In this document: piece after piece, positions 1 to 5,618 of the stretch
Layout: each line of letters starts with the position of its first letter
How positions within the stretch are numbered: the stretch's first letter is position 1
Translations under genes and position numbers: made by a program
DNA from: Synergistales bacterium
GTDB taxonomy: Bacteria; Synergistota; Synergistia; Synergistales; Aminobacteriaceae
Direction: 5' to 3'
DNA: 5,983 bases
Assembly: GCA_026002715.1 (NCBI GenBank)
Contig: BOCC01000122.1
Location: 1 to 5,983, forward strand
Notes under the pieces: generated by a model
Told to the model about the DNA's origin: nothing
Databases searched by the model: none
The model's input: only the letters and a program-made list of their open reading frames with translations

Positions 1-45
1 TAAACCGCTCGCTTCCGCCGCTTGATAGACCGTGTATAGTTTCAT
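1..45 (-). CDS. Start of a leftward gene, possible HTH regulator (partial)
   Basis: An ATG at 45-43 opens a leftward reading frame that is still open at the window edge, so only 15 codons (MKLYTVYQAAEASGL) are visible. An in-frame TAA at 57-55 rules out a longer ATG-started version. The pattern of a hydrophobic/aromatic start followed by 'QAAEASGL' resembles the first helix and turn of MerR-like or excisionase-like helix-turn-helix proteins, but 15 residues cannot settle the family. No convincing Shine-Dalgarno is seen; the leader just upstream reads AAAATATCACC. It lies on the same strand as, and 95 bp downstream of, the carrier operon, so it could be a local regulator. That role is inference only. 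It could also be a chance frame. Confidence 0.38.
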   Translation of the reverse strand, partial: MKLYTVYQAAEASGL

Positions 46-93
46 GGTGATATTTTAACATAAAAATGGTAGTTATTAAGTGATATTGTATAT

Positions 94-115
94 GTATTAA
101 TATTTAATTTAATAC
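94..115. promoter_or_regulatory. Perfect 7-bp dyad, candidate operator
   Basis: GTATTAA (94-100) and TTAATAC (109-115) are exact reverse complements separated by 8 bp, giving a 22-bp dyad with a centre-to-centre distance of 15 bp. It lies about 49-70 bp upstream of the ATG at position 45, in the AT-rich gap between the carrier operon and the leftward partial gene. This is where an operator or activator site for that gene would sit. The stem is almost all A/T and no T-run follows on either strand, so a transcription terminator is less likely. AT-rich DNA makes chance dyads more common, so confidence is limited. Confidence 0.33.
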
Positions 116-140
116 TATGTTGTTACCCCCTTTTCTGTCT

Positions 141-1391
141 TTAGAGCATAAAATTATAGATTCTGAACAAGAACAGCGCCGCCGTCAGGATAACCATTCC
201 AATCCCGCAGAAAAGCAACGCCGTGAAAAATTTCTGCTTGTTTACCCTATCAGAGGCCATGGCGATACCAATTCCTCCGAGAGTGGACAGAGGGCTGTAG
301 GCCACGGAGTGCGCGCCGATAATTACCGCCGCGACCATTTCCTCAATGCTGACCGCGTTTCCAAACTTAGACAACAATCCGGGAATGGTCGGTATAAAGG
401 TCGGCATCACAACTCCGGAGGAACTCGAAACGGAGGACAGAGTGCCGGCCATAAGGTCCATAATGGCGGGAGCTGTGTAGGGACTCATTATTTTCGCCAG
501 ATATTCGGATATAAGGTTAATCCCTCCGACGTCTGTAATGACCTTAACCAACATGCTCACACCGCAAATCATCAGTATAGTTCCCCATGCCACGCTCGCG
601 ACGACTTTCTTCTGGTCTTCGGCCCTGAGCAAAAGCAAAACGGCGGCCCCCGTAAACGACGTAAGCCCGAGGTCATACTTCAATACCAGAACGCAGAAAA
701 CAACGATGCCCGTTACCACGACGGTGATTATTTGATTTCGGTCAAGCTCTAAAGGAGGACGATGTTGATGTTTGGGCTGTGTTTTACTCAGCTTCCAGCC
801 TCCGAAGGCCAAGAAAAAGACCAACGCTTGTATGCTGAATGTCAAAATACACATTATGAATATCGGCGTGTAGGACTTCAGCCCTATGGGAGTCGAAAGG
901 TTTATTCCTATGATTCCGGTCGGGGCGATGGGCGACATACCGCCAGCCATACCGCCCGCTATGCAAAGAAGAATGACCAAAGGCTCCGGTATATCCTCAA
1001 CGCGCGCTATTTCTATGACAAGCGGACACAAAATGGCGGGCGTCACTATGGTTCCCACGCCGACCATCGAGAGAATGGCGGAGAACAGGTAGATTATAAG
1101 GCACATCATCCTTCTGCTTCCGAAGGAAAAGTACGACATCTGTTTTGCCAGAGCGGAAAAGGTTCCATTGAGCCTCGCCACCCCGAACAGCAGAGTCATT
1201 CCCGTCAGCATGAAAAACAGGCTCATCGGCCAGCCCGTCAGATAGATGGATGAGGGTTCTTTTCCAACGATGAAGTGCCCCACGATAAACGCGAAAGTGA
1301 CGGCGATTACGCCGATGTTTATCTTCGTCCAAAAACCTAAGATTATGGCTGCTACAAGGGCCACGAGAGAAATTACAGCGTATTCTTCCAT
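141..1391 (-). CDS. SLC13/MatC-like carboxylate carrier, second gene of operon
   Basis: This is a polytopic inner-membrane carrier of 416 aa, made almost wholly of hydrophobic segments separated by short charged loops; about 10-12 membrane passes are expected. It resembles the MatC-type dicarboxylate carriers of the ion-transporter/SLC13 superfamily. The N-terminal half carries GVGTIVTPAIL (about 111-121) and a Gly-rich GGMSPIAPTG stretch (about 150-159). A polar break lies around residues 200-220. The C-terminal half carries SVSSSSGVVMPT (about 320-331) and GAHSVAYSPLST (about 359-370); such Ser-rich re-entrant motifs with a following Pro bind substrate and cation in this superfamily. The start is ATG at 1391, with a GGAAAGGG site lying inside the end of the preceding gene. 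It is a full-length paralogue of the carrier at 1396-2646, from which it is separated by 4 nt, implying translational coupling. A carboxylate substrate is inferred from the family; the exact substrate is not visible. Confidence 0.85.
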   Translation of the reverse strand: MEEYAVISLVALVAAIILGFWTKINIGVIAVTFAFIVGHFIVGKEPSSIYLTGWPMSLFFMLTGMTLLFGVARLNGTFSALAKQMSYFSFGSRRMMCLIIYLFSAILSMVGVGTIVTPAILCPLVIEIARVEDIPEPLVILLCIAGGMAGGMSPIAPTGIIGINLSTPIGLKSYTPIFIMCILTFSIQALVFFLAFGGWKLSKTQPKHQHRPPLELDRNQIITVVVTGIVVFCVLVLKYDLGLTSFTGAAVLLLLRAEDQKKVVASVAWGTILMICGVSMLVKVITDVGGINLISEYLAKIMSPYTAPAIMDLMAGTLSSVSSSSGVVMPTFIPTIPGLLSKFGNAVSIEEMVAAVIIGAHSVAYSPLSTLGGIGIAMASDRVNKQKFFTALLFCGIGMVILTAALFLFRIYNFML

Positions 1392-1395
1392 CGTC

Positions 1396-2646
1396 TTACA
1401 CCCTTTCCATCAACAAATTGTAAAAGCCGCTCCAAAACAGCAGCAACGTCACAATCAACATAATAGCGGCGGCCATAAACAGTTTTGTAAACAGCTCGCT
1501 TTTATCGATATCGACAGCCGAGGTCATTCCAAGAGCGCCCATCGTCGAAACGGGGCTGTACGCGACCGAGTGCGTGCCTATCATTACCGCCGCGATCATG
1601 TATATAGGGTTGATCGAGTTCTCTCCTAACCCGCTTAACATACCCCCAACGGTTGGAATCAAAGTCGGCATAACCACAGCCGTGGAGCTCGAAAACAGCG
1701 ACATCGCCCCCGCGAGGAGAGCGGCGAACACGCCGGCCGTCTCAAGCGACATTCTCTCGGTTAGGTAAGTCTCCAGTGTGGATATTCCGCCGCTTTCCGA
1801 CACGACGTAGAAAAGCACGCTGGCTCCGCAAAGCAGTAACAGCGTGTCCCACGCGACACCCGCGAGGGCCTTGCCTTCGTCCGCTATTCCAAACAGCAGA
1901 AGAACAGTCGCTCCGACAAACGCGCTGAGTCCGAGATCAAGTTTGAAGGCCATAATAGCCGTAATAACTCCGAATAGCATAATAATTGTAAAGAACTGCC
2001 CGCCGTTCAGGGTCATAAGCTCCGGATTTCTCCCCTGAAGGCGCGTCAGCTTGAGTCCTCCGAATAGAATGAAAAATATCAGTCCCTGAATGGTGAACGT
2101 TATAGCCGCCGCGATATAGATAGGAACGTATTCGTTTACTCCGGCCATTTGAGACAGTTGGACGGCGAGAACCCCTGTGGGCGCAAAAGCGGAAAGTCCT
2201 CCCGCGATACAGCCCGATAACGTGAGAAGTATCGCCAAAAACTCCGGAATCTCATCATTTCGCGCGGCCTGAAGCGTAAGGGGCAGCAGGATTGCAGGCG
2301 CGACTATTGTTCCCATTCCAAGCGCCGAAAACACGAAAGATACCGCGTAGATAATAAAACAACCGTATCTTCTGTTTCCTTTGGCTAAATAGGATATTGG
2401 TTTCGCGAGTTCCTTATATGTTCCGTTCAATTGCGCGACAGAGGAGAACAGCGTAGTTCCGAGCAGAAGAAAAAACAAACGAAGGGGAAACCCTTTCATG
2501 TAAATATCCGATGCCTTCATCCCGATAAAGAAATACCCGCTCAGGAACGCCGAACCAATACAGATAACTCCAAGGTTAATTCTCGTGAAGAAGCCAACGA
2601 GCACAGATACGCAAAGCGCCGTAATTGAGATAACGGCTGGACTCAT
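1396..2646 (-). CDS. SLC13/MatC-like carboxylate carrier, first gene of operon
   Basis: This integral membrane carrier of 416 aa matches its neighbour at 141-1391 along the whole length. The equivalent signatures are GMGTIVAPAIL (about 110-120), GGLSAFAPTG (about 149-158), SLFSSSTAVVMPT (about 316-328) and GTHSVAYSPVST (about 357-368). The first 45 residues (helix, 'GFFTRINLGVI', helix) resemble the N-terminal domain of MatC dicarboxylate carriers. The start is ATG at 2646, supported by a strong TAAGGAGG site 7 nt upstream. It is promoter-proximal in a two-gene leftward operon and divergent from the butyrate genes. Uptake or exchange of a di- or monocarboxylate is the likely role. Two similar carriers in tandem could be two transporters with different substrates or two parts of one hetero-oligomer; the sequence does not decide between these. 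No frameshift or truncation is seen. Confidence 0.85.
   Translation of the reverse strand: MSPAVISITALCVSVLVGFFTRINLGVICIGSAFLSGYFFIGMKASDIYMKGFPLRLFFLLLGTTLFSSVAQLNGTYKELAKPISYLAKGNRRYGCFIIYAVSFVFSALGMGTIVAPAILLPLTLQAARNDEIPEFLAILLTLSGCIAGGLSAFAPTGVLAVQLSQMAGVNEYVPIYIAAAITFTIQGLIFFILFGGLKLTRLQGRNPELMTLNGGQFFTIIMLFGVITAIMAFKLDLGLSAFVGATVLLLFGIADEGKALAGVAWDTLLLLCGASVLFYVVSESGGISTLETYLTERMSLETAGVFAALLAGAMSLFSSSTAVVMPTLIPTVGGMLSGLGENSINPIYMIAAVMIGTHSVAYSPVSTMGALGMTSAVDIDKSELFTKLFMAAAIMLIVTLLLFWSGFYNLLMERV
1401..1408 (-). promoter_or_regulatory. RBS inside the upstream carrier gene
   Basis: On the minus strand GGAAAGGG lies 9 nt before the ATG at 1391 and is formed by the last codons (Met-Glu-Arg-Val) of the upstream carrier, whose TAA is at 1398-1396. 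The ribosome ending the first gene would sit on the initiation site of the second, so the two carriers are probably made in a coupled ratio. Confidence 0.6.
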
Positions 2647-2653
2647 GTTACAA

Positions 2654-2660
2654 CCTCCTT
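2654..2660 (-). promoter_or_regulatory. Strong RBS of first carrier gene
   Basis: AAGGAGG on the minus strand lies 7 nt upstream of the ATG at 2646. This near-perfect Shine-Dalgarno at ideal spacing fixes the start of the promoter-proximal carrier. Confidence 0.85.
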
Positions 2661-2680
2661 ACTTGTTGATAAATTCAAAC

Positions 2681-2708
2681 CCGACATCTTTCGCAAGCGA
2701 TATATAAT
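2681..2708 (+). promoter_or_regulatory. Possible rightward promoter, overlapping the leftward one
   Basis: CCGACA (2681-2686, four of six matches to TTGACA), a 16-bp spacer and a perfect TATAAT (2703-2708) form a plausible sigma-70-type promoter pointing right. It would drive the IS remnant at 2738 and possibly read on into the butyrate operon. Its -10 faces the -10 of the leftward promoter with one base between, so the two could not be occupied together. Confidence 0.35.
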
Positions 2709-2709
2709 T

Positions 2710-2738
2710 ATTATAGCATTTGTAGGGGTAGCTCTATA
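2710..2738 (-). promoter_or_regulatory. Probable promoter of the carrier operon
   Basis: On the minus strand TGCTATAAT (2718-2710) is a consensus extended -10 element. With a 17-bp spacer the -35 position (2738-2733) reads TATAGA, a poor match to TTGACA; extended -10 promoters often tolerate this. Transcription would start near 2703, giving a leader of roughly 57 nt before the carrier ATG. The -35 side overlaps a possible IS end (remnant starting at 2738), so the promoter may be partly IS-derived. That last point is inference. Confidence 0.5.
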
Positions 2739-2884
2739 TGTCGCTAGAAACTACAAGTATTCATAAATATTTCGGAGAACTTAAAGACCCGCGCTTAGAA
2801 CCTGTTCAATATCTTTTCAACACTTTGCGGCGATATCTCGAAATCCACACTATGATACTTGCAATCCCACGTACTATGACTTAA
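2738..2884 (+). pseudogene. N-terminal remnant of an ISAs1-like transposase
   Basis: ATG at 2738 opens a 48-codon frame ending at TAA 2882-2884. It begins MSLETTSIHKYFGELKDPR. The 'I..YF..L.DPR.E' pattern is typical of the N-terminal domain of ISAs1-family (H-repeat-associated) DDE transposases, whose full proteins are several hundred residues. After about residue 21 the family's expected basic/His segment and hydrophobic helix are replaced by unrelated or badly degraded sequence, and the frame closes. The DDE catalytic region is absent and the next real gene starts 159 bp later, so this is a decayed fragment. An AGGGG site lies 9 nt before the ATG. The call rests on one short motif remembered from the family. 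A small free-standing ORF is the alternative. Confidence 0.45.
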
Positions 2885-2902
2885 ACTTTTCTCGTCGTTC
2901 AC
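2795..2902 (-). pseudogene. N-terminal remnant of IS200/IS605-type TnpA
   Basis: On the minus strand a GTG at 2902 opens a 35-codon frame ending at TAA 2797-2795. It begins VNDEKSLSHSTWDCKYH. The pattern 'SL.H..W.CKYH' is the hallmark start of IS200-type single-strand transposases (Y1 HUH family), where it is normally followed by 'VVFAPKYRR'. Here the match stops at the His (about position 2852), and an unrelated tail SVDFEISPQSVEKILNRF replaces the rest. The HUH motif, catalytic Tyr and more than 100 residues are missing, so the gene is dead. An AAGAG-like site lies about 8 nt upstream of the GTG. The frame overlaps the ISAs1-like remnant on the other strand (2795-2884), suggesting nested insertion and deletion. 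Confidence 0.55.
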
Positions 2903-2964
2903 GGGAATTCTCTTTTTCTGAAAACTTTGAGCGGTTCTTAGATTAAGGATCATTCCCGTTTTTT
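2901..2964. repeat. 8-bp inverted repeat closing the IS200-like leader, with T-run
   Basis: ACGGGAAT (2901-2908) and ATTCCCGT (2952-2959) are exact reverse complements enclosing 43 nt, which contain small internal stems (for example CTTA-GAT-TAAG at 2937-2947). On the minus strand the stem overlaps the first two bases of the GTG start of the tnpA remnant, so it would hinder initiation. Leader structures that block tnpA translation are known for IS200. On the plus strand the right arm runs into T6 (2959-2964), so a rightward transcript could terminate here. The long loop makes terminator strength uncertain. Confidence 0.45.
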
Positions 2965-2993
2965 CCGGCAAATTATCAAACTTTAGGAGTCAT

Positions 2994-3006
2994 CCGGCAG
3001 AGCCGG
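2994..3006. repeat. GC-rich 5-bp hairpin, probable IS200 left-end hairpin
   Basis: CCGGC-AGA-GCCGG forms a 5-bp stem with a 3-nt loop, extendable by one G-T pair. TnpA proteins of the IS200/IS605 family bind hairpins of this kind at the element ends. A second CCGGCA copy lies at 2965-2970 and could pair with the same GCCGG, giving an alternative fold. The weak downstream T-run (GGGTTTA) makes a true intrinsic terminator for rightward transcripts unlikely. Confidence 0.4.
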
Positions 3007-3030
3007 GGGTTTACCAATTTAATTAAGTCT

Positions 3031-3034
3031 GGAG
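3031..3034 (+). promoter_or_regulatory. RBS deciding the CoA-transferase start
   Basis: GGAG at 3031-3034 is 8 nt upstream of the ATG at 3043. Two other in-frame starts, GTG 3034 and ATG 3037, overlap or crowd this site and would lack a usable Shine-Dalgarno. The ATG at 3043 also gives the N-terminus ([11 protein letters not shown]) expected from the family. Confidence 0.7.
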
Positions 3035-3042
3035 TGATGTAT

Positions 3043-4389
3043 ATGGACTACTCTGAAGAATATTCCCGAAAACTTACTACCCCGGAAGAAGCGGTCAAGG
3101 CAGTTCAATCCGAACAGTGGATTGACTACGGATGGGGCGTCGCGATTCCTGTCGCGTTGGACAAAGCCTTAGCCAAGGTGATGCCTTCGCTTCATAACGT
3201 CAACATCCGTAGCGGAATGGCGCTTAGAACGCCGGAGATATTCAATATTGAGTCGCCGGCCGAACATTTCACATGGAACGCCTGGCACATGACCGGCGTT
3301 GACCGGAAAACGACGGAAATGGGCTTCGGTTACTACGCGCCAATTCGTTATTCCGAGCTCCCCAGATATTATAGGGATATGCCTTCGGATGTCGATGTAG
3401 CCATGTTTCAGGTAACTCCGATGGATAAACACGGTTACTTCAACTTTGGCCCCAGCGTTTCACACATGGCCGCCGTCTGCGAGCGGGCGAAGACGATCAT
3501 CGTCGAGGTGAATAAAAATCTGCCATATTGTATGGGCGGCAAGGAAGTATGCGTGCATGTTTCCCAAGTGGACAGGGTTGTGGAAGGAGAAAACTCGGCC
3601 ATGCCGACGATCGCGCCTTCGAAGATCACGGAGGTGGACGAGGCGGTCGCCAAGCTGATCGTAGAGCAAATCCCCAACGGCGCCTGCCTTCAGATCGGCA
3701 TCGGGGGAATGCCCGGAGCGGTGGGCGCGTTCATCGCGCAGTCCGACCTGAAGGACTTGGGGATACACACAGAAATGTACGTCGACGCGATGGTAGATAT
3801 CGCTATGGCCGGGAAGATCAACGGCTCGAAGAAAGCGGCGGACAGAGGGCGTCAAACCTACGCTTTCGCGGCCGGAACGCAGAAACTTTACGATTATATC
3901 GACCACAACCCAATTTGTATGGCCGCCCCTGTGGACTATTGCAACGATATTCGGGTATTGGCGTCTCTCGACAACTTCATGTCTATCAACAACGCTGTTG
4001 ACGTTGACCTGTTCGGACAGGTGAGCTCAGAGACTGCGGGACTCAAGCACATCAGCGGCGCCGGAGGGCAGTTGGATTTCGTCTTGGGCGCTTATCTTTC
4101 ACAAGGGGGGAAAAGCTTTATTTGCTGTTCTTCCACCGTGCAGAGCAAAGATGGACAGCTCCAGTCCAGAATCGTACCCACGCTGAAAGAAGGCTCGGTC
4201 GTGACCGACACGAGAGCGAACCTCCACTACTTAGTGACGGAGCACGGCATCGTGAACGTCAAAGGTCTCGCCACGTGGCAAAAGGCCGAAGCGATTATCA
4301 GCGTCGCTCACCCAAAGTTCAGGGAAAACCTGATCAAAGCCGCAGAGAAGATGGGAATTTGGAGCCGCAGCAACAAACTCAAGCCCTGA
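3043..4389 (+). CDS. but: Butyryl-CoA:acetate CoA-transferase
   Basis: This cytoplasmic family I-type CoA-transferase of 448 aa moves CoA from butyryl-CoA to acetate, releasing butyrate and regenerating acetyl-CoA. It is the terminal step of butyrate formation in many gut and rumen anaerobes. The length is typical of the But/4-hydroxybutyrate CoA-transferase group. Visible motifs are [11 protein letters not shown] (about 102-112), [11 protein letters not shown] (131-141), the CoA-binding loop GIGGMPGAV (219-227), the active-site Glu244 in [21 protein letters not shown] (338-346), and the C-terminal [14 protein letters not shown] (411-424) with MGIWSRSN at the end. The HTEMYVDA context and C-terminus fit the butyryl-CoA-specific branch better than AbfT/Cat2, though 4-hydroxybutyrate, propionate or another acyl specificity cannot be excluded. 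It is first gene of a rightward operon with thiolase (26 nt downstream) and 3-hydroxybutyryl-CoA dehydrogenase, which supports a butyrate role. Confidence 0.9.
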   Translation: MDYSEEYSRKLTTPEEAVKAVQSEQWIDYGWGVAIPVALDKALAKVMPSLHNVNIRSGMALRTPEIFNIESPAEHFTWNAWHMTGVDRKTTEMGFGYYAPIRYSELPRYYRDMPSDVDVAMFQVTPMDKHGYFNFGPSVSHMAAVCERAKTIIVEVNKNLPYCMGGKEVCVHVSQVDRVVEGENSAMPTIAPSKITEVDEAVAKLIVEQIPNGACLQIGIGGMPGAVGAFIAQSDLKDLGIHTEMYVDAMVDIAMAGKINGSKKAADRGRQTYAFAAGTQKLYDYIDHNPICMAAPVDYCNDIRVLASLDNFMSINNAVDVDLFGQVSSETAGLKHISGAGGQLDFVLGAYLSQGGKSFICCSSTVQSKDGQLQSRIVPTLKEGSVVTDTRANLHYLVTEHGIVNVKGLATWQKAEAIISVAHPKFRENLIKAAEKMGIWSRSNKLKP

Positions 4390-4400
4390 CATGGGACAGA

Positions 4401-4406
4401 AAGGAG
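4401..4406 (+). promoter_or_regulatory. RBS fixing a TTG start for thiolase
   Basis: AAGGAG lies 9 nt upstream of TTG 4416. The thiolase frame stays open far upstream into the CoA-transferase gene, but no in-frame ATG or GTG sits at a sensible place. The nearby ATG at 4391 is out of frame. TTG 4416 yields [15 protein letters not shown], the normal thiolase N-terminus. Confidence 0.8.
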
Positions 4407-4415
4407 AATTTTACT

Positions 4416-5594
4416 TTGAGTAAAGAGATTGTTTTGGCCGGCGCCTGCCGGACAGCTATAGGGAAGATGGGAGGCACGCTCGCGGGGACACCCGTCGTTG
4501 AACTGGGCGCTGTCGTCATCAAGGAGGCGCTGAATCGCGCCGGGGTAAAACCGGAACAGGTCGACGAGGTGTTTATGGGATGCGTTCTGCAAGCCGCACA
4601 GGGACAGAATGTGGCACGACAGTCCTCCATCAGGGCGGGGCTCCCCGTCGAGGTCCCCGCTCAGACCCTGAACATAGTATGCGGATCGGGACTGAAAAGC
4701 GTCAATCTCGCGGCGGCCATGATAAGGTCCGGTGAAGCCGATGTCATCGTCGCCGGCGGGATGGAAAACATGTCTGCCACAGTCTACGCCTTAGACAAGG
4801 CGCGATCTGGCTATCGCATGAACGACGGTACACTTATAGACACAATGATCCGGGATTCTCTGTGGGACGCGTTCAACGGTTATCACATGGGGATTACGGC
4901 GGAGAACGTCGCCGCGAAATACGGCGTAACCCGTGAGATGCAGGACATTTTTGCCGCTGAGAGTCAGCAGAAGTACGAAGCCGCGCAAAACGCCGGAAAG
5001 TTCCGGGACGAGATTGTTTCGGTTCCCATCAAAGTGAAAAAAGAGACTGTAGCTTTCGATAAGGACGAGTATCCTCGCGCGGGCGTCACGGTCGAGGCAA
5101 TCGCAAAACTGCCTCCCGCGTTCAAACCCGACGGCACTGTAACGGCCGCCAACGCGTCCGGGATCAACGACGGCGCGGCGGCAGTCGTCGTAATGAGCGC
5201 GGAAAAGGCGAAGGAGCTGGGCGTCCGTCCGATGGCGAAATGGATCGGAGGGGCAACCGCAGGCGTGGACCCGTCAGTGATGGGCATCGCCCCCGCGGAG
5301 GCAGTTCGAAAACTACTGAAGAAAACAGGTCTCGACATCAACGACATTGATCTGATCGAAGCCAACGAGGCGTTTGCGGCGCAGGCGCTGGCGGTTGGCC
5401 AATTGTTGCAGTGGAATTCCGCGAAGGTCAACGTCAATGGAGGCGCCATTGCTATAGGACACCCGGTGGGCGCGTCAGGCTGCCGCATTCTCGTCACGCT
5501 ATTGCACGAGATGCAAAGACGCGGCGCAAAGAAAGGTCTTGCGACACTCTGTATCGGCGGAGGGATGGGCGTCTCTGCTCTCGTTGAAATATAA
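4416..5594 (+). CDS. thlA: Acetyl-CoA acetyltransferase (biosynthetic-type thiolase)
   Basis: This cytoplasmic thiolase of 392 aa condenses two acetyl-CoA into acetoacetyl-CoA, the entry step of butyrate formation; the reverse thiolysis is also possible. The catalytic set is intact: nucleophile Cys89 in [10 protein letters not shown], the NEAF motif (317-320), His349 in [12 protein letters not shown] and Cys379 in LCIGGGMG. The length and the one-residue offset match biosynthetic thiolases of the PhbA/ThlA type. The covering loop GGMENMS (about 117-123) is followed by ATVY where many relatives have a Pro before Tyr, a small variation. Translation starts at a TTG with a good AAGGAG site. The much longer open frame reaching back to 4122 is overlap with the CoA-transferase and not part of the protein. 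It lies between CoA-transferase and 3-hydroxybutyryl-CoA dehydrogenase in one operon. Confidence 0.94.
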   Translation: MSKEIVLAGACRTAIGKMGGTLAGTPVVELGAVVIKEALNRAGVKPEQVDEVFMGCVLQAAQGQNVARQSSIRAGLPVEVPAQTLNIVCGSGLKSVNLAAAMIRSGEADVIVAGGMENMSATVYALDKARSGYRMNDGTLIDTMIRDSLWDAFNGYHMGITAENVAAKYGVTREMQDIFAAESQQKYEAAQNAGKFRDEIVSVPIKVKKETVAFDKDEYPRAGVTVEAIAKLPPAFKPDGTVTAANASGINDGAAAVVVMSAEKAKELGVRPMAKWIGGATAGVDPSVMGIAPAEAVRKLLKKTGLDINDIDLIEANEAFAAQALAVGQLLQWNSAKVNVNGGAIAIGHPVGASGCRILVTLLHEMQRRGAKKGLATLCIGGGMGVSALVEI

Positions 5595-5605
5595 TATAGT
5601 ACGTT

Positions 5606-5611
5606 AGGAGG
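5606..5611 (+). promoter_or_regulatory. RBS of 3-hydroxybutyryl-CoA dehydrogenase
   Basis: A perfect AGGAGG lies 7 nt before the ATG at 5619, within the 24-nt gap after the thiolase stop. It is the strongest RBS of the rightward operon. Confidence 0.85.
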
Positions 5612-5618
5612 AATCACA

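Larger units (their letters stand above)
2852..3014 (-). mobile_element. Left-end remnant of an IS200-like element
   Basis: Read leftward, this stretch has the order expected of the left end of an IS200 element. First comes a subterminal imperfect hairpin (CCGGC-TCT-GCCGG, 3006-2994), then an untranslated leader with a long inverted repeat (2964-2901), then the tnpA start (2902) and its first 17 codons. IS200 elements lack classical terminal inverted repeats and are recognised by such subterminal hairpins. The outer tip cannot be placed exactly; it is probably within about 10-20 bp of the hairpin, near 3010-3025. The right end and most of tnpA are gone. The evidence is motif order plus the TnpA start, without a database match. 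Confidence 0.45.
2647..3033. other. Divergent 387-bp intergenic region
   Basis: The stretch has no intact gene. From left to right it holds: the carrier RBS (2654-2660); two opposing -10 boxes in a 13-bp palindrome (2703-2715); a nested dyad (2720-2756); the ISAs1-like remnant (from 2738); a segment of unknown origin (about 2800-2851); the IS200-like tnpA start, leader and left-end hairpin (2852-about 3014); and the CoA-transferase RBS (3031-3034). I find no clear strong promoter immediately ahead of the CoA-transferase gene. The best nearby candidate, TTGCAA (2859-2864), 17 bp, TAAACT (2882-2887), is only four of six at each box. Confidence 0.6.

Noticed and set aside
94..115. Intrinsic terminator for the carrier operon
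   Set aside because: The stem is A/T-only apart from one G-C pair and lacks a following T-run in the leftward direction.
117..752. Rightward open frame of 211 codons
   Set aside because: It lies antisense to the carrier at 141-1391. It is full of Arg, Gln, His and Asn with no domain, and the sense strand is a clean membrane protein.
2859..2887. Promoter TTGCAA-17-TAAACT for the butyrate operon
   Set aside because: Only four of six matches at each box, and it lies inside the IS remnant. It is mentioned as a candidate but too weak to list as a feature.
2901..2964. Known riboswitch or T-box in the leader of the butyrate operon
   Set aside because: I see no T-box sequence, specifier loop or riboswitch core. 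The order of elements on the minus strand is better explained as an IS200 leader.
4122..4415. N-terminal extension of the thiolase frame
   Set aside because: It lies almost wholly within the CoA-transferase gene in another frame and encodes a low-complexity Arg/Gln-rich peptide. The TTG at 4416 with its AAGGAG site gives the normal family length.
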